Position numbers and translations under genes: made by a program. Of a stretch of 64,000 bases of DNA, positions 7,113 through 16,334 are shown one piece after another; positions within the stretch are counted from its first letter, which is position 1; each line of letters opens with the position of its first letter. The stretch comes from Streptomyces chartreusis. Lineage in GTDB: Bacteria > Actinomycetota > Actinomycetes > Streptomycetales > Streptomycetaceae. The notes beneath the pieces are model-generated. The model worked only from the letters and a program-made list of their open reading frames with translations. It was not told the origin of the DNA and did no database searches. The stretch covers positions 7,750,001-7,814,000 of the forward strand of contig NZ_CP023689.1 in NCBI RefSeq assembly GCF_008704715.1, written 5' to 3'.

Positions 7113-7616
7113 CTAGGCCAGCAGTGACTCCAGGCCGCCCTCGACCGTGGCGAACGCCTCCAGCTCGTCGAGAGCCGCCACGGCCGCGGCGGCCGCCTCC
7201 GGGTCCGAGCGCTCCAGACCGCTCTCGGCGAACTCGTCCTCGTCCAGACGCAGCACGTCCGTGCCGTCGGCGGAGCGCCACAGGTCCAGGTCGAGGTCCT
7301 CGACGACCAGCTCCGTGCCCGACAGCGCGGCCGGTCGTGTGACGTCGCAGTACCAGCCTTTCAGGGCGCCCGCGGCGTCGCGGACCTCCTTCACGGCGTA
7401 CCAGCGGTCGCGCCAGTAGTACTCGGTGAAGACGTCGCCCGGCTCGAACCGCACGAAGCCGAAGTCGCGGACACCGTCACCGGACCAGGGGGCGCGCACG
7501 GTGATCCGGGTGCCGTCGTCGGCGACCAGCTCGGCCGCGTAACGGATCTTCGTACGGCCGCCCTTGACGAGGACCACCTCCAGGGAGCGTGGCCGCTCAG
7601 CCGAGTTCGCGGACAT
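7113..7616 (-). CDS. DUF402-family protein (nucleotide phosphatase-like fold)
   Basis: A 167-aa protein of the DUF402 type. The conserved core is DVFTEYYWRDRWYAVKEVRDAAG with KGWYCDVTRPA, where aromatic and acidic residues line a pocket in known members, some of which are nucleoside di/triphosphatases. The C-terminal third is acidic and Ala-rich. The start overlaps the end of the upstream acetyltransferase gene by about 20 bp and has GGAGG 7 nt upstream, so the two are probably co-transcribed. Enzymatic activity is family inference. Confidence 0.75.
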   Translation of the reverse strand: MSANSAERPRSLEVVLVKGGRTKIRYAAELVADDGTRITVRAPWSGDGVRDFGFVRFEPGDVFTEYYWRDRWYAVKEVRDAAGALKGWYCDVTRPAALSGTELVVEDLDLDLWRSADGTDVLRLDEDEFAESGLERSDPEAAAAAVAALDELEAFATVEGGLESLLA

Positions 7617-8526
7617 GGCGGACCTCCGTCGCGCAGATCTGGTAGCCGAACCAGAAGTTGATCGCCAGCATGGGCTCGTTGTCGGTGTCGTTGCCGGTGA
7701 AGGCCTCCCGGTAGCCGGCGGCGCGGGCGCGGTGCAGGGAGGCGTTCTTGGCGAGCTTGGCCAGCCCTCGGCCGCGGTGGGCGCGGGCGGTGCCGGTCAT
7801 CGCCGTGGCGTATCGGGTGGCCCGGTCCGTGAAGGCGGAGCTGAACGCGGCGGGACGGCCGTCGACGACGGCGACCGACGTCAGGTCCAAGTCGAGGAGC
7901 GGATGCTTCCAGGTCTCCGCGAGCCATGCCTCGTAGTCGGTGAACTCGGCGCCCACGTCGCTCGGTTCGTCCGACGTCGTCTCCGCGTCGAGCAGGAACA
8001 GCGGGCGCGGGTCGTCCGCGAAGTCGGCGGCGGTGCGCAGCTCGACGCCGGGCGGGAGGTCCTGGAGCGGCGGCAGGGTGCCGCCCGCCAGGTCCAGGCG
8101 CAGGAAGTGGGCGGAGCGGCTCGCGCGATAGCCGTGCCGCTCGGCGAACGCCCGGTTGCCCGGCTCGTCGAGGACCCACGAGAACAGCTTGGTCGCCCCG
8201 AGCGAGCGCAGGTGCTCCTCGGCGGCGCGGACCAGCAGCTCGCCCGCCCCGCGGCGGGTGCGGTCCGGCCGCACATAGACGTTGAGGTAGCCCTGGCCGG
8301 GCTCCGGACTGTCGTACGCCATGCCGACCTGGGCCGTGCCGATCGTCTCGCCGTCCTCCTCCGCGACCAGGGAGCGGTAGTGGGCGTCGGGATGGGTGTG
8401 GGCCTGGCGGTGGGTGATGGCCTCCGGGGTCCACAGGATGTACGGCAGGGCGAGGTGGCGGCTGTGGGCGAAACGCTCGACGTCGGCGGGCACTTCGGGG
8501 CGGAGGTCGCGCACGGTCACGGTCAT
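7597..8526 (-). CDS. Tandem-GNAT acetyltransferase
   Basis: A 309-aa protein with two GNAT domains. The N-terminal one (about 1-155) carries NVYVRPDRTRRGAGELLVRA; the C-terminal one (about 165-309) carries TGTARAHRGRGLAKLAKNA and NEPMLAINFWFGYQ. Duplicated-GNAT proteins are common in Streptomyces and include mycothiol-synthase-like and antibiotic-modifying enzymes, but no substrate is indicated. It is the first gene of a two-gene unit with the DUF402 protein and is divergent from a short GntR regulator. Confidence 0.82.
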   Translation of the reverse strand: MTVTVRDLRPEVPADVERFAHSRHLALPYILWTPEAITHRQAHTHPDAHYRSLVAEEDGETIGTAQVGMAYDSPEPGQGYLNVYVRPDRTRRGAGELLVRAAEEHLRSLGATKLFSWVLDEPGNRAFAERHGYRASRSAHFLRLDLAGGTLPPLQDLPPGVELRTAADFADDPRPLFLLDAETTSDEPSDVGAEFTDYEAWLAETWKHPLLDLDLTSVAVVDGRPAAFSSAFTDRATRYATAMTGTARAHRGRGLAKLAKNASLHRARAAGYREAFTGNDTDNEPMLAINFWFGYQICATEVRHVRELG

Positions 8527-8598
8527 GAAGGCGCACGCTACGTGGGGGATGTGCGCGGATGCCTCTCATTTTCCGGCGGGTACGGGACAATCGGCCCT

Positions 8599-8967
8599 GT
8601 GACCTTGAAGATCCACATCGACGACAGTGCCGCACCGTACGAGCAGGTGCGGGCGCAGATCTCGGAGCAGGCCCGATCGGGGGCGCTGCCGGTCGGCTAC
8701 CGGCTGCCGACCGTGCGCGGGCTGGCGGAGTCCCTGGGGCTGGCCGCCAACACCGTCGCCAAGGCGTACCGGGCGCTGGAGAGCGACGGGGTGATCGAGA
8801 CGCGGGGGCGCAACGGCACGTTCGTGGCCGCTGCCGGCTCGGCCGCGGAACGGGAGCTCGCGTCGGCCGCCCAGGCGTACGTCGATCGTGCCCGTCGGCT
8901 GGGGCTGACGGAGGCGGACGCGCTCGGCGCCGTACGGGACGCGCTGCGGGCGGCCTACGGGGAGTAG
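8599..8967 (+). CDS. Short GntR-family regulator (YtrA type)
   Basis: A 122-aa regulator, essentially a GntR winged-helix domain (LPTVRGLAESLGLAANTVAKAYRALESDGVIETRGRNGTFV) followed by a short helical tail. The absence of a large effector domain matches YtrA-type GntR proteins, which usually control adjacent ABC transporters; no transporter lies next to it here. The GTG start at 8599 (VTLKIHIDD) is the family-typical N terminus. It is divergent from the tandem-GNAT gene, the only obvious local target. Confidence 0.85.
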   Translation: MTLKIHIDDSAAPYEQVRAQISEQARSGALPVGYRLPTVRGLAESLGLAANTVAKAYRALESDGVIETRGRNGTFVAAAGSAAERELASAAQAYVDRARRLGLTEADALGAVRDALRAAYGE

Positions 8968-8974
8968 GCAGTCG

Positions 8975-9748
8975 TCAGGCCGGTGAGAGAAGGCGCCGTG
9001 GCGTGCGCGTCGGCTCCAGGCCCGCCGCCGTCGCCGCCCTCGCGAATGTCATCGCGTCCTGCACCGCCGCCCCCGTCGGGTCGTTGTTGAAGTACGCGTA
9101 CACGTCCTCGGTGTCCGACCACTTGTCGGTGATGCGCTCCACCCATGTCGCCAGTGCCTGTCGGCCATAGTGCGGCCACACATGTGCGCGGCCCACATGG
9201 AATCGGACGTATCCCCAGCCGGTGGTGCGCCACAGCGGTGTCACCGGGCGGGACTCGACGTCGGCCCAGCACAGGGCCGCGCCCCGGGACTCCAGCACCT
9301 CGCGCACCTGATGTGTCCACCAGCTGTCGTGCCGTGGCTCCACCGCGACCCGCGTCGAGGACGGGAAGCACGCCAGGCACGCGTCCAGCAGGCCGGCGTC
9401 CGCTCGCAGCGTGGGTGGCAGTTGCAGCAGCACCGGGCCCAGCCGGGCGCCCAGCCCCTGCGCATGCGACATCAGCCGGTGCACCGGCTCCTCGGGCTCC
9501 CGCAGCCGCTTGATGTGGGTCAGATAGCGGCTCGCCTTCACCGCGACCACGAAGTCCTCCGGCACCCGGTCCCGCCACGCCTCGAAGTTCTCCCGCGTCG
9601 GCAGCCGGTAGAAGGCGTTGTTGATCTCGACCGTGGCGAAGTGCGCGGCGTACTCCTCCAGCCAGAGGCGCACCGGTACGTCGGCCGGGTACAGGACGTC
9701 CCGCCAGTCCTTGTACTGCCACCCCGACGTGCCGACGAACAGGGTCAT
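8975..9748 (-). CDS. DUF72 (YecE-like) TIM-barrel protein
   Basis: A 257-aa protein of the DUF72/YecE family. It opens with FVGTSGWQYKDWRDVLYP and contains VEINNAFYRLPTRENFEAW, FVVAVKASRYLTHIKRL and DVYAYFNNDPTGAAVQDA, all family hallmarks. These proteins adopt a TIM barrel; their biochemical role is not established. Complete, usual length. Its start lies about 15 bp from the stop of the DUF5925 ATPase gene, suggesting a two-gene operon. Confidence 0.85.
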   Translation of the reverse strand: MTLFVGTSGWQYKDWRDVLYPADVPVRLWLEEYAAHFATVEINNAFYRLPTRENFEAWRDRVPEDFVVAVKASRYLTHIKRLREPEEPVHRLMSHAQGLGARLGPVLLQLPPTLRADAGLLDACLACFPSSTRVAVEPRHDSWWTHQVREVLESRGAALCWADVESRPVTPLWRTTGWGYVRFHVGRAHVWPHYGRQALATWVERITDKWSDTEDVYAYFNNDPTGAAVQDAMTFARAATAAGLEPTRTPRRLLSPA

Positions 9749-9763
9749 ACCCCCATCAAAGCA

Positions 9764-10858
9764 CTACAGATACAGCCCCGCGTCGGCCCCGTCCCGCGGA
9801 TCCGGCACTGCCGTCGGCGAAGTGCCCCGCTTCAGCGCGTACAGCTCCGCCAGTGTGGCGCCCTCGCGGCCGATGCCCTCCTCCGCGCCCAGCCAGCCCA
9901 CCGCCTCGCGGCGGGTCAGCGGACCCACCTCGATGCGGGCCAGGCAGCGGCCGGGGCGGACGACGGCGGGGTGCAGGCGCTCCAGGTCCTCGTTGGTCGT
10001 CACCCCGACCAGAACGTTGCGGCCCTGGCCGAGCAGGCCGTCCGTCAGGTTGAGCAGCCGCGACAGGGCCTGGCCCGCCGTGTGCTTCGCCTCGCCCCTG
10101 ATCAGCTCGTCGCAGTCCTCCAGCAGGAGCAGCCGCCAGCGGCCCTTGCCCGTCGAGTCCTCCTCGCCGATCGCGATGTCCATCAGATAGCCGACGTCGG
10201 AGAAGAGCCGCTCCGGGTCCAGCACGCAGTCCACCTGGCACCAGTCCCGCCAGGAGCGCGCAAGGGTCCGCAGCGCCGACGTCTTGCCGGTGCCCGGCGG
10301 ACCGTGCAGCAGGAGCAGCCGGCCGGCGATGTCCTCCGGGGTCGTCTTCATCAGGCGGTCCATCGCGTCCGCGACCGGCGCGGTGTAGTTGGCCCGCACC
10401 TCGTCCCAGGTGCCCGCCGAGATCTGCCGGGTCGTGCGATGCGGGCCGCGCCTGGGGGAGACGTACCAGAAGCCCATGGTCACGTTCTCCGGCTGCGGTT
10501 CGGGCTCGTCGGCCGCGCCTTCCGTCGCCTCGCCCAGCACCCGCTCGGCCAGTTCCTCGCTGGTCGCGGTCACGGTGACGTCGGCACCGCGGTTCCAGCG
10601 GGAGATCAGCAGGGTCCAGCCGTCGCCCTCCGCCAGCGTCGCGCTGCGGTCGTCGTCACGGGCGGTGCGCAGCACACGGGCGCCCGGCGGCAGGAGCGTC
10701 GCCCCGGACCGTACGCGGTCGATGTTCGCCGCGTGCGAGTACGGCTGCTCGCCCGTCGCGAAGCGGCCGAGGAACAGCGCGTCGACGACGTCGGACGGCG
10801 AGTCGCTGTCGTCGACGTTGAGCCGGATCGGCAGAGCGTCGTGTGGGTTCGCAGACAT
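9764..10858 (-). CDS. DUF5925/AAA+ ATPase
   Basis: A 364-aa protein. The N-terminal 160 residues form the DUF5925-type region; the AAA+ core follows, with Walker A LLLHGPPGTGKTSALRT (about 202-218), Walker B RLLLLEDCDEL and sensor-1 VGVTTNEDLERLHPAVVRPGRC. The last part suggests a BCS1/CDC48-like AAA fold. ATP-driven remodelling is likely; the partner is unknown. The ATG at 10858 (MSANPHDALPIRLNVDD) is chosen over an upstream in-frame ATG because the conserved sequence begins here. It is followed by the DUF72 gene and divergent from the GH39 gene. Confidence 0.75.
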   Translation of the reverse strand: MSANPHDALPIRLNVDDSDSPSDVVDALFLGRFATGEQPYSHAANIDRVRSGATLLPPGARVLRTARDDDRSATLAEGDGWTLLISRWNRGADVTVTATSEELAERVLGEATEGAADEPEPQPENVTMGFWYVSPRRGPHRTTRQISAGTWDEVRANYTAPVADAMDRLMKTTPEDIAGRLLLLHGPPGTGKTSALRTLARSWRDWCQVDCVLDPERLFSDVGYLMDIAIGEEDSTGKGRWRLLLLEDCDELIRGEAKHTAGQALSRLLNLTDGLLGQGRNVLVGVTTNEDLERLHPAVVRPGRCLARIEVGPLTRREAVGWLGAEEGIGREGATLAELYALKRGTSPTAVPDPRDGADAGLYL

Positions 10859-11075
10859 GCGGCCATGATCCGGCACGCGGCGGCCCCGTGCACCCGGTTT
10901 CCGTGCCACTTCCCGCCAACGGTGCACGTCCGGTGCGTGCGTCGCGTTCCCCCGGCGCCGCACGTCGCCTCCCCGCGTCCCGATCGCATCCCCGTGCGCC
11001 CCCGCGCTCTGTTACAGGACCGTGTGGGGACGAAACCTGCCCGAGCGGCCGACACCCCCGTTACCGTTGTCCTTG

Positions 11076-12488
11076 ATGGGACGTCATGGGTGGAATTCGG
11101 GGGCACGGCGGTGGCGGCTCACCGCGCTGCTCGGCGTGGGCGCCGCGGCACTGGCCCTGCTCGTGACCCTCCTCAACACGTTCGTGGGCAACGGCGTGAA
11201 CACCGACGGCACCACACGCGACGGCGACAAGCCGCACGGCAACCCGACGGCCACGCCGGACGCGACGGATCCGCAGGTGGGCTGGGGCTTCACGCACACC
11301 CAGCACAGCGCCGACGAGGGCGCCTCCGCCGCCGTGAAGCGCGTCGAGGGACGGCTCGCGGACGCCGGTGGGCTGCCGCAGATCCAGCACGTCATGGGCT
11401 GGGGCGCCGACAACCCCGAGCCGGTCAGGGGGCGTTACGACTTCGAGGCGATGGACCGCCGCATCGACTTCGTCCGCGCCTCCGGCAGCACCCCGGTCGT
11501 CACCCTGTGCTGCGCCCCCGACTGGATGAAGGGCGGCGAGGCCGGCGTCGACAACACCGACTGGAGCCAGGCCGCCCTGGAGACGGCGCCCGACCCCGAG
11601 CACTTCGACGACTTCGCCGCGCTCGCCGTGACGGTCGCCAAGCGCTACCCGGACGTACGCCACTTCATCGTCTGGAACGAGTTCAAGGGGTTCTGGAACG
11701 ACGCCGAGGCCCGCTGGGACCACGAGGGCTACACGAAGCTGTACAACCTCGTCTACCGGGCGCTGAAGAAGGTCAACCCGGACATCATGGTCGGCGGGCC
11801 GTACCTCGTGATGGACAGCGTCGACCCGCGCGCCGCGGAGGCGTCCAAGGCCCTCACCGGCCCCTGGGGCGCCCTCGACCGGCGCACCGTCGACGCCTTC
11901 GGGTACTGGAACGAACACAAGGCGGGCGCCGACTTCGTCGTCGTCGACGGCTCCAGCTACACCCGCGACGACGAACTCCTGCCCGACGAGTTCACGGCCA
12001 CCGACAAATTCACGGCCGTGAGCCGGTGGGTGCGCGGGCAGACCGGTGATCTGCCGCTGTGGTGGGCCGAGTACTACGTCGAGCCCGCCGACGGCAACGA
12101 CGAACGCAAGGGCTGGTCCGAGGCCCGCCGAGGCGCCGTCCAGGCCGCCGGCATGATCGCGCTCGCCAAGGGCGGCACCACCTCCGCCTTCTACTGGAAC
12201 CCGGAGAAGGAGAAGGGCACCGAGTGCGCAGGCTGTCTGTGGACGCCGACCGACACCGCGGACGGCGGCGCGAAGCTGCCCATGTACGACCTGGTCTCGC
12301 GCTTCGGCAAGGAGTTCAGTCCCGGGACCGAGTACCGGTCGGTGTCCGTGGCCGGGCCCGACGTCCGGGTCCTGGCCACGGACAAGGTGATCCTGGCCGT
12401 GAACACCCTCGACCGGCAGACCACCGTGAAGATCGACGGCAAGAAGGTCCAGCTCCAGGCGTACGAGGTCAAGTGGCTCGAGCGCTGA
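11076..12488 (+). CDS. GH39-like glycoside hydrolase, membrane-anchored or secreted
   Basis: A 470-aa protein with an N-terminal membrane segment (about 12-38), a short Pro/Thr linker, and a TIM-barrel glycosidase domain. Probable acid/base Glu is in FIVWNEFKGFW and nucleophile Glu in LPLWWAEYYVEP, matching clan GH-A and most closely GH39 (xylosidase/PslG-like). The uncleaved-looking N terminus lacks a clear AXA site, so it may be tethered outside the cell. It converges on the flippase-fusion gene of the polysaccharide locus with only 21 bp between stops. GH39 enzymes accompany exopolysaccharide clusters in other bacteria, where they trim or release the polymer; that role here is inference. 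Confidence 0.75.
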   Translation: MGRHGWNSGARRWRLTALLGVGAAALALLVTLLNTFVGNGVNTDGTTRDGDKPHGNPTATPDATDPQVGWGFTHTQHSADEGASAAVKRVEGRLADAGGLPQIQHVMGWGADNPEPVRGRYDFEAMDRRIDFVRASGSTPVVTLCCAPDWMKGGEAGVDNTDWSQAALETAPDPEHFDDFAALAVTVAKRYPDVRHFIVWNEFKGFWNDAEARWDHEGYTKLYNLVYRALKKVNPDIMVGGPYLVMDSVDPRAAEASKALTGPWGALDRRTVDAFGYWNEHKAGADFVVVDGSSYTRDDELLPDEFTATDKFTAVSRWVRGQTGDLPLWWAEYYVEPADGNDERKGWSEARRGAVQAAGMIALAKGGTTSAFYWNPEKEKGTECAGCLWTPTDTADGGAKLPMYDLVSRFGKEFSPGTEYRSVSVAGPDVRVLATDKVILAVNTLDRQTTVKIDGKKVQLQAYEVKWLER

Positions 12489-12509
12489 GCCACTTGACCC
12501 GCACGGCCC

Positions 12510-15500
12510 TCACTTGATCGTCAGGAACCGCTGCACCAACGAGGCCAGCAGCACCGCCAGCAGCGGCAGCGAGAACCAGAAGCTGCTCTGGAGCCAACGC
12601 AGCTGCCGTACGCTCGGCGCCGCCGCCACCCGGACGATCTCGCGGGCCATCAGCAGCACGATCAGCGCCACCGCCGCGAGCCCGCCGACCACCGACCACG
12701 GCGTCCACGTCACCTGCGGCCCGATGGGCCCGGGATCGGCCTTCGGCACCACGCCCGCCGGCTGCTTCCGCAACGCGTACATCGTCACGTCGGAATTCGC
12801 GAAGACCCGCTTCAGCTCCTGGCGCTTGTCCAGGTTCAGCAGCAGCCGCGCCTCCCAGCTCGCCGAATAGCCCACGTCCAGCCGGAGATAGGTGACCTGA
12901 CCCCGGTTGATCATCAGATACGAGTTCGGGCCGGCGTCCTTCAACGCCTTCACCAGGCCGGACACCAGCACCGGGTCGACCGGCGCCTGCGTCGGCAGGT
13001 AGGAGACCTTGTCCATGTCCCCCGAGCCCCACGGCATCGCCGGTGTCACGTCGTTGACCGGGTCGCTGCTCAGCCACAGCAGTCTGAGGCTCGGATCGTC
13101 ATGGGCGTACACGTACTCCATGGCGGCGACCTCGCCGGGTTTGACGCGCTCGAACGGCTCGTTGCCCCAGCGGGCCACCAGGAAGCCGCCCATCAGCACC
13201 AGGCCCGCCATCAGCGCGGCCAGCGGCGCGAGGCTCACCCGGTCCTTGTCGCGTTCCTTGGCGGTGACACCGGTGCGCGGGAAGAACGCGAGACCCGTCA
13301 GCAGCGCCGCGCCGGGCAGGGCGAACATGAACACCCGCAGGGCCATCTCACCGCCGTACGACTGCATCCCGAAGCCCAGGAACGGCACGAAGGTCAGGAC
13401 GAGCAGCGAACGCTCCCGGTAGTGGTGGAAGCGCCTGCGCCACCAGCCCCAGCAGGCGAACGCCATCACACCGCCGGCCAGCAGCACACGCACGTACAGC
13501 ACCAGCTTGTGGGTCGAACTGCCGCCCTCGATCCGGCCGGACACCGACGACGACACGTTCGAGCCGACGCCGCCGACCCCGCCGAAGAGCTCGTCGAAGT
13601 GGCCCGACCAGTACGGCTCGGCCATGAAGCCGATCCACACCGTCACCATGACGCCGAACAGGATGGGCAGGCCGCGCAGTTCGGACCTGCCGACCAGGAC
13701 GAGCGCCGTCAGCACGCCCAGCATCACGAACGGCGTGAGCTGGTGCGCCGGGACGCTCGCCGCGAACAGCCCGATGACCACCATCAGCAGCACGGCCCGC
13801 TGCCGCCGGTCCGTCGGCTCGACCTCCAGCTCGCCGGGCCGCCGCTTCGTCCAGATCACCCTCGGCGCGCGGAACCAGACCAGCAGGACCGCCGCGAACA
13901 CCAGGTACAGCAGATAGGTGAAGCCCTGCGGCGAGAAGTAGTCCTGGCCCACCCAGCCGCTGAGCACGAACACCCAGATGCCGGTCCACTTGGCCCGCCA
14001 GCTCGCCCGCATGTGGCGCACCAGCAGGAACATCGGGACCAGGTAGAGCAGCTGCATGGTCAGCGGCCACCAGCGGATGAGCTCCGTCGGGTCGCTGACC
14101 CCGCACGCCTTCGCGGCGAACGCGGCCACCGCGAAGAAGCCCGGCCAGCTCCAGCGCGCGTCCAGGTCGGGCACGGCCGAGCCGGTGCGGTCGATGTAGT
14201 CGAGGAAGCCCAGGTGCTGCCAGGCCGTCGCGAACCGCGGCTCGGTCTCGATCAGGGCGGGCAGGGCGTGCAGCGACACGACCGTCGCGAGCAGGGTGAT
14301 CAGCAGCAGCGCCCGGTGCTCACGGCCCAGCCACAGCAGCGACGCGAACGTCACCGCCAGCAGCGCGGCCCCGAGCAGCGTCGGCGGCGGCAGCACCGAG
14401 ATCAGCCCGAGCCCGCCCATGCCGTCCAGGTCGCTCTCGCCGAGCCGCAGCGCGGGCACCCAGTACAGCAGCAGCGCGGCGATCAGCAGACAGCCGAGGA
14501 TCACCCCGAGCCGGGTCGGCAGCAGCCGCTCCCGCCCGCCCGGCGCGGGCACGTCGGCCGGCGGCACGGGCTCTTCGTGCATGGACGGCTCTTCCGGTAC
14601 GGCGGTCTCTTCCCGTACGACGGCCTCCTCGCGTTCCTCCGGTACGGCCGCCTCGCCCTTGCCGGCGTCGAACTCGTCCTCGAACGGGGCGTCCACCTCG
14701 GTCGGCTCGGCCGACGCCCGGCGCTCCTCCACCGGAAGACCGAACTCCGAGGTGCGGGCCCAGGTCGGGCGGTGCTCCGGCCGGATCCGCGGTGTGCCCG
14801 TGGGCGGCGTTCCCGGTCCGGGGCGGACGTCGGGCCGGCGTTCCAGGTGGTCGAAGTCGACGTGGATGCCGAGCGCGAGGGTGTCGTTGTCCAGCGACCA
14901 GGCGGCCCCGCGCTTGCGCGCCCCCTCGGGCACCTCGCGCGCCCCCAGGTCGGCGAGGTCGCCGTCGGGAGCGGCGTCCTCGGGCACCTCGCCCTGGGAG
15001 GCCCGCACGGTCCGGTACAGCCTGGGCGCGGCGATCGCCACGATCACCGACAGGGACGCGATCTCGGCGACACCGGCGCCGGTCAGGCCCATGCGCGGGA
15101 GCAGCACCAGCGTCAGACCGAGCACCAGGGCGCACAACAGGCCCTGGAGCCATGCCAGTCCGGCGGTCCGGCTCTGGGCGCGCAGCACCGCGAAGTACGT
15201 CTCCATGACGACCCGCAGCAGCCCGCCGACCGCGAACCAGCGCAGTAGCGGGGTCGCCGCGTCCGCGTAGCCCGGGCCGAACACGCCCAGGATCCAGGGC
15301 GCCCCGAAGAACAGGATCGCGGCGACCGGAATCATGATCCGCGCCATGCGCCTGAGCGCCGCACGGGTGTTGGCGGCCAGCCGGCCCGGATCGTGCGCGC
15401 CCTCCACGGTGAGGGAGGCGCCCATGTTGATGGCGAGCAGATTGACGGTGCCGCCGATGGTGGCCGTGATGTAGAAGTAGGCGTTGTCCTCGGAGGAGAC

Positions 15501-16334
15501 CTGCGCGGCCACGATCACGGGGATGAGATAGACCACGGCCAGCGAGAACAGCGAGCCGGTGTAGTCGCCCGCCAGGAACCGGCCGATCTCCTTCAGCGAC
15601 GGCGGACGGGTGTGTTCCGCGGTCGCCGCGGCATGGCGTGGCACCAGTCGCCGGAACACCAGCCAGCCCAGCGGCAGCACCGACACCGCGATGGCCGCGA
15701 CCCACGAGACGAAGACACCGGCGGTGGGGATCGCCACCGCGAACGCCACCAGCAGACCCAGCTTCACCGCGGAGAACACGGTGTTGCCGACCGGCACCCA
15801 CAGCGCGCTGCGCAGCCCGGTCAGCACCCCGTCCTGGAGCGTGAGCAGGTTCCAGGCGATGACGGCCACGACGAAGAAGAGACCGTTCAGCGGTCCGTTC
15901 AGGAACCGGTACGACGGCCCCCACAGGTCCAGCGTCACCAGGAAGACGCCCGCGGCCAGCGCCACGATCACGCAACTGCCCGCGTACGTACGGAAGATCA
16001 GCCGGCCGCTCCGGCGTCCCGCGACCGGGATGAAGCGGGCCAGCGCGCCTGTCAGGGTCACCGCGGTGAGCCCCGCGAGGAACTTCATGGCGGCGATCGC
16101 GGCGGACCCCTGGCCGACCGCGGACTCGGAGTAGTAGCGGGCGGCGGCCAGCCAGAAACCCAGCCCCAGCACGGCGGAGACGCCGGTGTTGATCATCAGG
16201 GCGGAGGCGTTGCGGAACAGCTGGCTGCCCCCGGAGGACCTGCCCAGGCCGGGCAGGCGAAGGCGGCGCCCCGACTGCTCGGGCGCCTTCGCGTCGGTCG
16301 ATGCGGGCTCGGTCGTGGTCGTCGTGTCAGACAC
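12510..16334 (-). CDS. Fused polysaccharide flippase and large membrane (polymerase/ligase-like) protein
   Basis: An unusually long 1274-aa protein. Residues about 25-460 form a Wzx/MATE-like polysaccharide flippase (GGSQLFRNASALMINTGVSA start, about 12 membrane segments). Residues about 460-620 are a charged, Glu/Pro-rich cytoplasmic linker with repeated VPEE/VREE units. Residues about 625-1274 form a second polytopic region (about 12 segments) with a large extracytoplasmic loop, resembling an integral membrane glycosyltransferase (GT-C-like) or polymerase. Start is the GTG at 16334, overlapping the deacetylase stop by 8 nt. It probably exports and assembles the local exopolysaccharide. The second half is recognised only by topology. 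Confidence 0.75.
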   Translation of the reverse strand: MSDTTTTTEPASTDAKAPEQSGRRLRLPGLGRSSGGSQLFRNASALMINTGVSAVLGLGFWLAAARYYSESAVGQGSAAIAAMKFLAGLTAVTLTGALARFIPVAGRRSGRLIFRTYAGSCVIVALAAGVFLVTLDLWGPSYRFLNGPLNGLFFVVAVIAWNLLTLQDGVLTGLRSALWVPVGNTVFSAVKLGLLVAFAVAIPTAGVFVSWVAAIAVSVLPLGWLVFRRLVPRHAAATAEHTRPPSLKEIGRFLAGDYTGSLFSLAVVYLIPVIVAAQVSSEDNAYFYITATIGGTVNLLAINMGASLTVEGAHDPGRLAANTRAALRRMARIMIPVAAILFFGAPWILGVFGPGYADAATPLLRWFAVGGLLRVVMETYFAVLRAQSRTAGLAWLQGLLCALVLGLTLVLLPRMGLTGAGVAEIASLSVIVAIAAPRLYRTVRASQGEVPEDAAPDGDLADLGAREVPEGARKRGAAWSLDNDTLALGIHVDFDHLERRPDVRPGPGTPPTGTPRIRPEHRPTWARTSEFGLPVEERRASAEPTEVDAPFEDEFDAGKGEAAVPEEREEAVVREETAVPEEPSMHEEPVPPADVPAPGGRERLLPTRLGVILGCLLIAALLLYWVPALRLGESDLDGMGGLGLISVLPPPTLLGAALLAVTFASLLWLGREHRALLLITLLATVVSLHALPALIETEPRFATAWQHLGFLDYIDRTGSAVPDLDARWSWPGFFAVAAFAAKACGVSDPTELIRWWPLTMQLLYLVPMFLLVRHMRASWRAKWTGIWVFVLSGWVGQDYFSPQGFTYLLYLVFAAVLLVWFRAPRVIWTKRRPGELEVEPTDRRQRAVLLMVVIGLFAASVPAHQLTPFVMLGVLTALVLVGRSELRGLPILFGVMVTVWIGFMAEPYWSGHFDELFGGVGGVGSNVSSSVSGRIEGGSSTHKLVLYVRVLLAGGVMAFACWGWWRRRFHHYRERSLLVLTFVPFLGFGMQSYGGEMALRVFMFALPGAALLTGLAFFPRTGVTAKERDKDRVSLAPLAALMAGLVLMGGFLVARWGNEPFERVKPGEVAAMEYVYAHDDPSLRLLWLSSDPVNDVTPAMPWGSGDMDKVSYLPTQAPVDPVLVSGLVKALKDAGPNSYLMINRGQVTYLRLDVGYSASWEARLLLNLDKRQELKRVFANSDVTMYALRKQPAGVVPKADPGPIGPQVTWTPWSVVGGLAAVALIVLLMAREIVRVAAAPSVRQLRWLQSSFWFSLPLLAVLLASLVQRFLTIK

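Noticed and set aside
9170..12049. 959-codon plus-strand open frame spanning several genes
   Set aside because: It crosses gene boundaries (DUF72, AAA ATPase, GH39) in another frame and is Arg/His/Gln-rich without motifs.
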